Of a DNA stretch of 64,000 nt, positions 47,288-54,817 are shown one piece after another. The notes below the pieces were generated by a model. The model saw only the letters and a list, made by a program, of their open reading frames with translations, was not told the DNA's origin and did no database searches. Source of the stretch: Nitratireductor mangrovi (GTDB lineage Bacteria > Pseudomonadota > Alphaproteobacteria > Rhizobiales > Rhizobiaceae); contig NZ_CP042301.2 in NCBI RefSeq assembly GCF_007922615.2, positions 3,890,001-3,954,000 of the forward strand. The letters run 5' to 3'. The position numbers were made by a program, and so were the translations under genes. Numbering within the stretch: the first letter of the stretch is position 1; each line of letters starts with the position of its first letter.

Positions 47288-47803
47288 TCAGGCCGGCACG
47301 TCTCCCCGGTTTCGCGCCACGACTTCCAGATAGGCCTCCTGAAGTCTTTCGCGTACTGTGAGACGGCTTCCTTTCGTAGGCGAAACGATGCCGAGATGCT
47401 CTTCCCGCAGATCATCCATGAACTCCTCCCAGAGTTCGGGGCCGCCTTCTTCCATCAGCCTAGCGCGGATGCTCAGCTCTTCGGTGACCGGGAGCCAGTG
47501 CCGGCCCCAGGCGCCGAGATGGGCCATGATCGGAACCAGGGTGATCGCCTTTTCGGTCAGGCTGTAGATCGCCTTCTGCTTGTGGCTCGGGTCGCCGGCC
47601 TTGGTCAGCATGCCGATTTCGACCAGCATCCGCATACGGTCGGCGAGAATATTGGACGAGATCCCTTCTTCGGAGCGCAAAAGCTCGCGAAAATGGCGTT
47701 TCCCGCCGAAAATCATGTCGCGAAGGATCAAGAGCGACCACTTGTCGCCAAAAACCTCCAGCGACAGGTTGATGGGACAACCCGACCTGTGTGTCTCGTT
47801 CAT
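47288..47803 (-). CDS. HxlR-family transcriptional regulator
   Basis: The 171-residue protein has the HxlR winged helix: CPINLSLEVFGDKWSLLILR with the family Cys at residue 9, ISSNILADRMRMLVEIGMLT as the recognition region, and a charged C-terminal extension. HxlR proteins often respond to aldehydes, quinones or oxidation through that Cys. ATG at 47803 (a GTG lies just upstream). It is divergent from the hydrolase gene across 102 bp and probably controls it and itself. Confidence 0.9.
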   Translation of the reverse strand: MNETHRSGCPINLSLEVFGDKWSLLILRDMIFGGKRHFRELLRSEEGISSNILADRMRMLVEIGMLTKAGDPSHKQKAIYSLTEKAITLVPIMAHLGAWGRHWLPVTEELSIRARLMEEGGPELWEEFMDDLREEHLGIVSPTKGSRLTVRERLQEAYLEVVARNRGDVPA

Positions 47804-47823
47804 CACCCGCCTCGAAAAACCGG

Positions 47824-47883
47824 TTGCATTTCCGAACTGCTCGAACTATACGATAACCGCTTGCAAAAAGCAATCACTTTGAT
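47824..47883. promoter_or_regulatory. Face-to-face promoters and probable HxlR operator
   Basis: Rightward TTGCAT (47824-47829), 17 bp, TATACG (47847-47852). Leftward TTGCTT (47873-47868), 17 bp, TATAGT (47850-47845). The -10 boxes overlap. The motif CAAAAAGCAATCACTTTGA (47864-47882), which includes TTGC-A5-GCAA (47861-47873), covers the leftward -35 box and sits just downstream of the rightward start. Confidence 0.6.
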
Positions 47884-47905
47884 CGAGCGAGTGGAGGTAA
47901 CCGTC

Positions 47906-48742
47906 ATGATCGTGCGCGATGGCAATCTGGAGATCGCAACCGAGGCGTTCGGTACGCCGCGCGACCCGGCCATGCTCCTCATCATGGGTGCCATGGCTTC
48001 CATGCTGTGGTGGCCGGACGCTTTCTGCCAGCGTCTCGCCGCGCGTGCGTTCTTCGTCATCCGCTATGACAATCGCGACACCGGGCTGTCGAGCCGGTTC
48101 CCTGTGGGTGAACCGGGCTATTCGATGGCCGACATGGCTGATGACGCCTTTCGCGTCATCGACGCGCACGGTCTCGATGCAGCGCATCTCGTCGGCATCT
48201 CGCTGGGCGGCATGATTGCCCAGATCGCCGCGTTGTCGCGGCCGCAGCGGGTGCGCACGCTGACCGCGATCAGCACCTCGCCGATAGGCGTCGACGCCTC
48301 GCGCCTGCCGGGCATGACGCCGGCCTACCAGGCCCATGCGGCCAGGGGCGAGGCCGTGGACTGGTCGGATCGCGCGCAGGCCGTGGCCTATGTCGCCGAA
48401 GATGCGCGCCAGATCGCGAGCACAGCGCACGCGCACGATAGCGCGGCCGCCCGCGCCTTCATCGAGCGTGATTGCGATCGCTCCGGCGGCTATCTCAGCG
48501 CCACCAACCACTTCATGGTCGGGGCCGGCGCGCGACCGGCCACGCCGCTGGCGAAACTCGAGCCGCCGCTCCTCGTCATCCATGGCACCAGCGACCCCAT
48601 CTTTCCGCTCGATCATGGCGAGGCGCTCGCCGCTGAAGTATCGGGATCGAGACTGGTCTGTATCGAGGGTGGCGGGCACGAATTGCATCCGCACGACTGG
48701 GGAGCGATCATCGACGCGATTGCAACGCATGCAGCCGGCTGA
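47906..48742 (+). CDS. Alpha/beta-fold hydrolase
   Basis: The start at 47906, eight bases after GGAGG, gives 278 residues; the longer frame crosses the HxlR gene. The nucleophile elbow is VGISLGGM (Ser in GxSxG), the acid is likely in HGTSDPIFP, and the His in GGGHELH. It resembles the methylesterase/RdmC-like group. Substrate unknown; regulation by the divergent HxlR gene is likely. Confidence 0.87.
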   Translation: MIVRDGNLEIATEAFGTPRDPAMLLIMGAMASMLWWPDAFCQRLAARAFFVIRYDNRDTGLSSRFPVGEPGYSMADMADDAFRVIDAHGLDAAHLVGISLGGMIAQIAALSRPQRVRTLTAISTSPIGVDASRLPGMTPAYQAHAARGEAVDWSDRAQAVAYVAEDARQIASTAHAHDSAAARAFIERDCDRSGGYLSATNHFMVGAGARPATPLAKLEPPLLVIHGTSDPIFPLDHGEALAAEVSGSRLVCIEGGGHELHPHDWGAIIDAIATHAAG

Positions 48743-48851
48743 ATGCGCATAGGCGCGGGGCTTGGTGCTGGCTCGGAGCTTGACCTTCGCCCGGAAATGA
48801 TGGACGCAAACCCCGTCGCCCTTTCCTGCTGCACGCCCGGGGTCAATCGTC

Positions 48852-49496
48852 TTGAAGCTCTATACCTATTTCCGTTCCTCGGCCGCCTACCGCGTTCGCA
48901 TCGTGCTCGGCCTCAAGGGACTCGCCTGGCAACCTGAATACATCCACCTGGTCAACAATGGCGGCGAGCACCGGTCCAGCAGCTATCGCGCCGTCAACCC
49001 GCAAGGGCTGGTTCCCGCGCTTGAGGATGGCGACGCCGTGCTCACGCAGTCGACGGCGATCTGCGAATATCTCGAGGAACGGCACCCCGAGCCCGCGCTG
49101 CTGCCGGCCGATGCGGTCGAACGTGCATATGTGCGTTCGGTGATGTCGGCGGTTGCCTGCGACATCCATCCGCTCAACAATCTGCGCGTCCTCAACCATC
49201 TGACGGGACCGTTGCAACTCGGGGACGACACCAGGATTGCCTGGTATCGCCACTGGGTCGCGGTCGGCTTCGCCGGTCTTGAGGCGCAGCTTGTCGGGGC
49301 CGGCCGCACCGGCGCTTTCACGCTCGGCGACAGCCCGACCCTGGCCGACGCGTTCCTGGTGCCTCAGGTCTATAATGCGCGGCGCTTCGAATGCCCGCTC
49401 ATCGATTTCCCGACGATCACGGCGATTGCCGACAATTGCAACGCCCTTGAGCCGTTCAGGGTCGCCGCGCCGGAGATGCAGGGGGATGCGGGCTGA
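48852..49496 (+). CDS. maiA: Maleylacetoacetate isomerase (zeta-class glutathione transferase)
   Basis: The 214-residue protein starts with TTG (MKLYTYFRSSAAYRVRIVLG). The SSAAYRVRI motif carries the zeta-class active-site Ser, and QSTAICEYLEERHP is the glutathione-binding loop. MaiA uses glutathione to isomerise maleylacetoacetate in tyrosine breakdown; maleylpyruvate isomerase is a related alternative. No homogentisate or fumarylacetoacetate genes are near, so the pathway is not confirmed by context. Confidence 0.88.
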   Translation: MKLYTYFRSSAAYRVRIVLGLKGLAWQPEYIHLVNNGGEHRSSSYRAVNPQGLVPALEDGDAVLTQSTAICEYLEERHPEPALLPADAVERAYVRSVMSAVACDIHPLNNLRVLNHLTGPLQLGDDTRIAWYRHWVAVGFAGLEAQLVGAGRTGAFTLGDSPTLADAFLVPQVYNARRFECPLIDFPTITAIADNCNALEPFRVAAPEMQGDAG

Positions 49497-49548
49497 GCGT
49501 GTTCCGGCGTATTGACGGACCGGATGGTGGGGTGATGGGAGGCCCGCA

Positions 49549-50682
49549 TTGAGCACGAAGCCGCTTTCCGGGATGCTTGTCGTCTCGGTCGAACAGGCGG
49601 TGGCCGCGCCGATGTGCTCGGCCCGCCTGGCGGACGCCGGGGCGCGGGTGATCAAGGTCGAGCGGCCGGAGGGCGACTTCGCCCGCTACTACGACCGCCT
49701 CGCCGGCGGCGAGAGCGCCTATTTCGTGTGGTTGAACCGTGGCAAGCAATCTGTCTGCCTCGACCTCGCCGATCAAGGTGATCGTGCCCTGCTGGAGGCC
49801 CTGCTCTCCCGCGCCGACATCTTTGTCCAGAACCTCAAGCCGGGAGCATTGGAAAAGCTTGGCTTCGCGCGCGAGCGGCTGGCCGCGGCCTATCCCGGCC
49901 TCATCATCTGTTCGGTCTCGGGTTATGGTGACAGCGGCCCCTACGCCACGCGCAAGGCCTACGACCTGTTGATCCAGGCTGAATGCGGGCTCGCCGGCAT
50001 CACCGGGGGGCGGGACGGGCCGGCGCGCGTCGGCGTCTCGGTGGTCGATGTCGCAGCCGGGCTTGCCGCCTACGAGGCGATCCTTGAGGCCTTGATCGCG
50101 CGGGGGCGCACCGGCCGGGGCGCCGATATCCGGATCTCGATGTTCGACACCATGGCCGACTGGATGACGGTGCCGCTGCTTCAGCACGAGGGCGGCAAAT
50201 CTCCCGGTCGGGTCGGCCTGGCGCACCCCTCGATCGCGCCTTATGGCGTGTTTCGTACCGCCGACGGCAGCGACTTCCTGATCTCCATCCAGAGCGACCG
50301 TGAATGGCGGGTGTTGGCCGAACGTGTGCTCGGCCGCGCCGACCTCGGAACCGACCCGCGCTTTGCCACCAACGATGCGCGCTGCGCGGTTCGCGAGGAG
50401 ACCGATACCGCGGTCGCCGCCGTGTTCGCTACCCTGACCGCTGATGAACTCGCGTCGGAACTGACGGCGGCCGATATCGCGTTCGCCCGCGTCAGCACGC
50501 TCGCCGACCTTGCCCGTCATCCGCATCTGAGACGCATCGAGGTTGGGACGGTCGGCGGCGCGATCGCCTACCCGGCGCCTCCTTATGCTCGCGGCCCCTT
50601 CGGGCCGGTTCCGCGGCTGGGCGAACATACGGATGCCGTCAGGCGCGAGTTTGCGGATGCAATAGCGGGCGAGGCTCCATGA
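49549..50682 (+). CDS. CaiB/BaiF-family (class III) CoA-transferase
   Basis: The 377-residue protein starts with TTG after GGGAGG. VVSVEQAVAAPMCSARLADAG is the N-terminal CoA-binding region, and the catalytic Asp139 lies in KAYDLLIQAE. Class III enzymes move CoA between carboxylic acids. It overlaps the hydratase gene by ATGA, and the pair resembles mesaconyl/itaconyl-CoA-type modules; the acid is inferred. Confidence 0.9.
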   Translation: MSTKPLSGMLVVSVEQAVAAPMCSARLADAGARVIKVERPEGDFARYYDRLAGGESAYFVWLNRGKQSVCLDLADQGDRALLEALLSRADIFVQNLKPGALEKLGFARERLAAAYPGLIICSVSGYGDSGPYATRKAYDLLIQAECGLAGITGGRDGPARVGVSVVDVAAGLAAYEAILEALIARGRTGRGADIRISMFDTMADWMTVPLLQHEGGKSPGRVGLAHPSIAPYGVFRTADGSDFLISIQSDREWRVLAERVLGRADLGTDPRFATNDARCAVREETDTAVAAVFATLTADELASELTAADIAFARVSTLADLARHPHLRRIEVGTVGGAIAYPAPPYARGPFGPVPRLGEHTDAVRREFADAIAGEAP

Positions 50683-51530
50683 ACGGCGGAATGTCGGACC
50701 TCACCGCGTGGATCGGCCGCTGCGAGCGGCAAAAGGACGTTCTGACCGGGCGGCTGGCGCAATCTTATGCGGCGACCGTACTCGACCAAATCGAGGAGCC
50801 GATCGAAGGCGACGCCGCGCCGCAAGGTATCCATTGGTGCCTCTGTCCGCCGAGCCTGCCAATGGGCGCTCTCGGGCGCGACGGCCACCCGGCCACCGGT
50901 GGCTTTCTGCCGCCGGTGCCTCTGCCAAGGCGCATGTGGGCTGGCGGCCGCTTGGAGTTTCTGGATGCCCTGCGGGTCGGCGACGCGGTCGAGCGGATCT
51001 CCACCGTGCGCCACATCGAGCACAAGCGGGGTCGCAGCGGCGAACTCTGGTTCGTTACCGTGCAGCACGAAATTTCGACCGGGCGCGGACTTGCGGTTCG
51101 CGAGGAGCAGGACCTCGTCTACCGCGCGGAAACCGCCGGCGCCCCACAGGCGACCGCAGAGGATAGTTCCTTCGCCGATACGCCGGCGGATGCGGTGACC
51201 AAGGTTGCGGCGACGCCGACGCTGCTCTTCCGCTATTCGGCGCTGACCTTCAATGGCCACCGCATCCACTACGATCGCAGCTATGCGACCGGGATCGAAG
51301 GATATGCCGGGCTTGTCGTGCACGGGCCCTTGCAGGCGGCACTGCTACTTGTTCTTGCGCAGCGCATGCATGACGGCGTTCCGCCGCGGCGGTTCTCGTT
51401 CCGTGGCCAGAGGCCGCTGATCGACGGCGGCGACATTATCTGCAAGGGGCTGAACCGCGAGGGCGGCGCCGATCTGTGGACCGGCAACGACCGCGACAAC
51501 CCGCATATCCGCGCGGAAGCGGAGTGGTAG
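50679..51530 (+). CDS. MaoC/hotdog-fold acyl-CoA hydratase (mesaconyl-C4-CoA hydratase-like)
   Basis: The 283-residue protein has a double-hotdog form. The C-terminal half holds the (R)-hydratase signature RYSALTFNGHRIHYDRSYA with the Asp/His pair. The N-terminal half contains HWCLCPPSLPMGALGRDGHP and RRMWAGG, as in itaconyl-CoA or mesaconyl-C4-CoA hydratases. It is coupled to the CoA-transferase by ATGA. Confidence 0.85.
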   Translation: MNGGMSDLTAWIGRCERQKDVLTGRLAQSYAATVLDQIEEPIEGDAAPQGIHWCLCPPSLPMGALGRDGHPATGGFLPPVPLPRRMWAGGRLEFLDALRVGDAVERISTVRHIEHKRGRSGELWFVTVQHEISTGRGLAVREEQDLVYRAETAGAPQATAEDSSFADTPADAVTKVAATPTLLFRYSALTFNGHRIHYDRSYATGIEGYAGLVVHGPLQAALLLVLAQRMHDGVPPRRFSFRGQRPLIDGGDIICKGLNREGGADLWTGNDRDNPHIRAEAEW

Positions 51531-51548
51531 CGGCGGCCGGCGCGGATC

Positions 51549-52163
51549 TCAGAGCCTGAGCACGAGGTCGGCCGTGCGCCGTCTTTCGGCGACGCGGCGC
51601 GCGTTCGGAATGTCGTTGGAAAGCGCGCGCTGCCGCGCCGCCTCGGCGTCGTGGCCGTGGTCGAGCCAGCGCTGCACCAGCCGCCGTTCGAGTTCGCTTT
51701 CGTCGACCTCCAGAAACACCGTATGGTCCAGAAGTGGCGCGAGCTGCGTCCATGGGGCCTCGTCGAGCAGCAGGTAGTTGCCTTCGACGAGGATGAAGCG
51801 GACCGCCGGTGCGATAATGGCGGCGCCGGCGCGGGCCAGATCGGCGGCGCGGTCGAAAAGCGGCACCGCGACTTCCGCCTCACCGGCGGCAAGGCGGCTC
51901 AGGAGCACATGCAAGCCGTCGAAATCGAAGGTTTCCGGGGCTCCCTTCCTGGCCCGCAGGCCGCGCTCGTCGAGGACTGCGTTGTCGTAGTGGAAGCCGT
52001 CCATCGGCACGACCGCGGCGGAGCCGTCGGGAAGCAGCGGCAGCAGCGCCTCCGCCAGGGTTGACTTGCCGGCCCCCGGCGGTCCGGCGATGCCGACGAC
52101 AAAGCGGGAGCGGCCCGCGGCGCGGCGGAACACCGTCGCGGCCAGATGCGCGATCTCGCTCAT
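51549..52163 (-). CDS. P-loop nucleoside/sugar kinase-like protein
   Basis: The 204-residue protein starts at the ATG at 52163, overlapping the isomerase stop (ATGA). The P-loop GIAGPPGAGKST is at residues 24-35, VPMDGFHYDN supplies the catalytic acidic residue, and FILVEGNYLLLDE is the Walker-B-like strand. It resembles the uridine/pantothenate kinase group, including the FrcK-type kinases beside sugar transporters. A kinase for the ketose made by the coupled isomerase is plausible but inferred. Confidence 0.8.
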   Translation of the reverse strand: MSEIAHLAATVFRRAAGRSRFVVGIAGPPGAGKSTLAEALLPLLPDGSAAVVPMDGFHYDNAVLDERGLRARKGAPETFDFDGLHVLLSRLAAGEAEVAVPLFDRAADLARAGAAIIAPAVRFILVEGNYLLLDEAPWTQLAPLLDHTVFLEVDESELERRLVQRWLDHGHDAEAARQRALSNDIPNARRVAERRRTADLVLRL

Positions 52164-52867
52164 CGGCCTGCCGCCCCGAGCCACGCCTCGTAGTCGGAGA
52201 CAAGCAGGTAGCGGGGTTCAGCATCCTCCTCGATGCCGGAGAAGCGGCTGAGCGGCTCGGCGAATACGTTGTCGGTCAGGTCGTCGTTCACCGTCGACAC
52301 CTCGCCGATCAGCACATCGTCGTCTTCGGCCCAGAAGGCGTGCCAGACGCCGGGATGCAAGGTCACGCTCTCGCCCGGGGCGAGCTTCAGGACGTCGCCG
52401 GCGGCAAGGTGACGCGTGACGCCGTCGGTCGGCACCGCGACGGGTGCCGCGCGGTCGATGCTGCCGTCCGGCCCGGAGGCGAAAAGCTCCAGCGCCAGCG
52501 TTCCGCCGCCGCGATTGATGATGTCTTCCGCCTTCACCACGTGGCGATGCATCGGCGACAGCTGGTCCCGCCGCGAGATCATGATCTTTTCGGCGTAAAG
52601 CATGCCGCGCCCGGCGGTGAGGTCGGCGGCGCGGCCGTTGCGCACCGTGAACAGGAACAGGCCGAGCTCATCGAACCGGCCCTCGCCGTAATCGGTGATA
52701 TCCCATCCGAGCCTGGCATCCACGATACCGCCGATCTCGTCGCGGCGCGCTTTCATGTCCGACGGGCTCCAATAGGCGAAGGGCGGCAGCCTGTAGCCAA
52801 AGGAGCGAATGAAGCCGTCGGCTTCGGCGATGATGTTGTTGACCGTTGAGCGCTTCATCGAAGCCAT
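52160..52867 (-). CDS. D-lyxose/D-mannose ketol-isomerase (cupin fold)
   Basis: The 235-residue protein matches the D-lyxose isomerase family: FGYRLPPFAYWSP, the metal ligands in PMHRHVVKAEDIINRGGG and HPGVWHAFW, and GEVSTVNDDLTDN. It interconverts D-lyxose and D-xylulose or D-mannose and D-fructose. GGGAG lies upstream of two in-frame ATGs (52867 and 52858); the first is given. Coupled to the kinase gene downstream. Confidence 0.87.
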   Translation of the reverse strand: MASMKRSTVNNIIAEADGFIRSFGYRLPPFAYWSPSDMKARRDEIGGIVDARLGWDITDYGEGRFDELGLFLFTVRNGRAADLTAGRGMLYAEKIMISRRDQLSPMHRHVVKAEDIINRGGGTLALELFASGPDGSIDRAAPVAVPTDGVTRHLAAGDVLKLAPGESVTLHPGVWHAFWAEDDDVLIGEVSTVNDDLTDNVFAEPLSRFSGIEEDAEPRYLLVSDYEAWLGAAGR

Positions 52868-52934
52868 CCGGCGCGTCTCCCGTGAGGCTCCAAATTAGCG
52901 GCCGGAAATCTCGCGTGGAAGGCCCGCACGGTCG

Positions 52935-52965
52935 CAAAAAACGGCCGCGGCGGGGCCGCGGCCGT
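52935..52965 (-). terminator. Strong Rho-independent terminator after the orphan TRAP gene
   Basis: On the minus strand an 11-bp perfect stem ACGGCCGCGGC/GCCGCGGCCGT with a three-base loop is followed by TTTTTT. It lies 30 bp after the TRAP stop and about 70 bp before the lyxose isomerase start, so the isomerase needs its own promoter. Confidence 0.92.
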
Positions 52966-52994
52966 CAAGCTTCATGGGAGCCCTGTTGATCGCG

Positions 52995-54026
52995 TCACAT
53001 GCCGGCGGAGTGCTTTTCGACCAGCGCGCGCGCTTCCTCGACCAGCGCCTTGCCGTCGAGGCCCTTGGCGTCCATCTCGGCCTGCCAGGCCTCGATCAGC
53101 GGCGTCGCCGCATCTTTCCAGCGCTGGGTTTCGGCTTCGTCGAGGGTAATGATGTTGTTGTTGAGCTTTTGCGCGATCGACAACCCGATCTCGTCGCCCT
53201 GATCCATGGTCCGGCCGAGCATGGCCGCGGCCTCCATGCCGGAATTGGCATCGATCACCGCCTTCAGGTCGTCGGGCAGCTTGTCATAGGCATCCTGGTT
53301 CATGGCGAACACGAAGGTCAGCGTGTAAAGGCCGTTCTTGCCCGAAAAGCCGGTGTGGTTCTTAACCAGTTCGCTGACCTTGAGCGCCGGTGTCACCTCC
53401 CAGGGAATGGTCGTGGCGTCGATGACGCCCTTCGACAGGGCTTCCGAAACCGCCGGCACCGGCATGCCGACCGGCGTTGCGCCCAGCTTCTCCAGCATCT
53501 GGTTGATGACGCGCGAGCCGCCGCGGATCTTGATGCCGTTCATGTCCTCGAGCTTGTTGACCGGGTTCTTGGAGTGGATCAGTCCGGGGCCGTGGGCGTG
53601 CCAGGCGATGACCTTCACGCCGGCGAACTCGTCCATGCAATGCTTTTCACAATACTCCTGGAAGGCGCGCGAAGTCGCCTCCCCAGTCGTCATCATGAAA
53701 GGCAACTCGAAGGCTTCGGTGGCCGGAAAGCGGCCCGGCGTGTAGCCGATGACGGTCCAGATCAGATCGACCACGCCGTCCTTTGCCTGGTCGTAGAGTT
53801 CCGGCGGCTTGCCGCCGAGCGACATGGCGTGGAACAGGTCGATCTTGATGCGGCCGTTCGATTCGGCCTGAACCTTTTCGGCCCAGGGCGTCAGCGCCTT
53901 GGCCGGAATGGTCGCCTGCGGCGGCAGCATCTGGTGAAGCCGCAGTGTCACGTCCTGTGCGAACGACATTGCAGTCATTGCGCCGAAGGCGGCAGCGGAT
54001 ATGATGATCTTCTTCAGGGTGGTCAT
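52995..54026 (-). CDS. Orphan TRAP transporter substrate-binding protein (DctP type)
   Basis: The start at 54026 follows GGAGGAG and gives a 343-residue precursor with a signal peptide (KKIIISAAAFGAMTAMSFAQ). The DctP fold is clear (LRLHQMLPPQATIPAK, MNGIKIRGGSRVINQMLEKL with the ligand-binding Arg, VDLIWTVIGYTPGRF). No DctQ/DctM genes are adjacent, and a terminator follows, so it is monocistronic and must use permeases encoded elsewhere or act as a sensor. A PAS-LuxR gene lies just upstream on the same strand. Confidence 0.9.
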   Translation of the reverse strand: MTTLKKIIISAAAFGAMTAMSFAQDVTLRLHQMLPPQATIPAKALTPWAEKVQAESNGRIKIDLFHAMSLGGKPPELYDQAKDGVVDLIWTVIGYTPGRFPATEAFELPFMMTTGEATSRAFQEYCEKHCMDEFAGVKVIAWHAHGPGLIHSKNPVNKLEDMNGIKIRGGSRVINQMLEKLGATPVGMPVPAVSEALSKGVIDATTIPWEVTPALKVSELVKNHTGFSGKNGLYTLTFVFAMNQDAYDKLPDDLKAVIDANSGMEAAAMLGRTMDQGDEIGLSIAQKLNNNIITLDEAETQRWKDAATPLIEAWQAEMDAKGLDGKALVEEARALVEKHSAGM

Positions 54027-54146
54027 GGCGTTCTCCTCCCGTGGAACCCTCATTGTTATATCGCAGAACTAATTCTGCGTACAGATGCATCTTGAGCCAA
54101 CGTTAACACGATCGACGGCGCCGCCAGGCCTAGGCCTGGCCTTGGC

Positions 54147-54704
54147 TCAATGCGGCATGCCGCTCAAGCTCGCGAGCAGCTCGGCAACATTGGCGGCGTG
54201 GAATTTCTTCAGAAGCCGTGCCCGGTGCGCTTCCACCGTGCGCGGTGATATCGACAGCAGCCGCGCGATCTCCTTGCTGGTGCGGCCTTCGCCCAGATGC
54301 ATGACGATCTGGCGTTCGCGCGTCGTCAGCCGCATCACCGGGCGCGAGGCCGAAAGGTCGGCGAAGGTCCAGACCGCGCGCGCCAGCGGCTCCTCGCGAG
54401 TGAAGGAATGGCCGCGCACCCGGCACCAGAACAGGCTCTTGTCCTTGCGTGCCATGATGCGCTCGTCGGAATAGCGGTTCGTCGTCCTGAGCGGCTCGAC
54501 GCCCACGTCGCGGATGCGCACGAACTCCTCGAAGGACGGATAGAGAATCACGAACAGCTGGTCGACAAGCTCGTGCCGGGCATAGCCGAACATCTCGGCG
54601 AAGGTGATGTTGCAGGCCCGGATGACCCGGTTTTCGGTCAGCACGATGCCCACCGGCGCGTGTTCGAAGGCGAGCTCCCGAAGCGTGTCTTCGCGGTCCG
54701 TCAT
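54147..54704 (-). CDS. PAS domain - LuxR-type HTH transcriptional regulator
   Basis: The 185-residue protein joins an N-terminal PAS sensor domain (residues about 10-115: EHAPVGIVLTENRVIRACN, EMFGYARHELVDQ) to a C-terminal LuxR/FixJ helix-turn-helix (LTTRERQIVMHLGEGRTSKE, ARLLSISPRTVEAHRARLLK). It has no phosphoacceptor REC domain, so it probably senses a ligand directly. It lies between the TRAP gene (same strand) and the divergent acyl-CoA ligase operon and may control both. Confidence 0.88.
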   Translation of the reverse strand: MTDREDTLRELAFEHAPVGIVLTENRVIRACNITFAEMFGYARHELVDQLFVILYPSFEEFVRIRDVGVEPLRTTNRYSDERIMARKDKSLFWCRVRGHSFTREEPLARAVWTFADLSASRPVMRLTTRERQIVMHLGEGRTSKEIARLLSISPRTVEAHRARLLKKFHAANVAELLASLSGMPH

Positions 54705-54817
54705 GCGTATTTGTACGATATTGTGCCCTGACCCTGCCAGTCGGATAGTACCACTGCGTGCCGTCCCGCAACAAAAGAATGGATGCGGCGGCGAAGTGCG
54801 TTGGGAGGAAGACTGGC

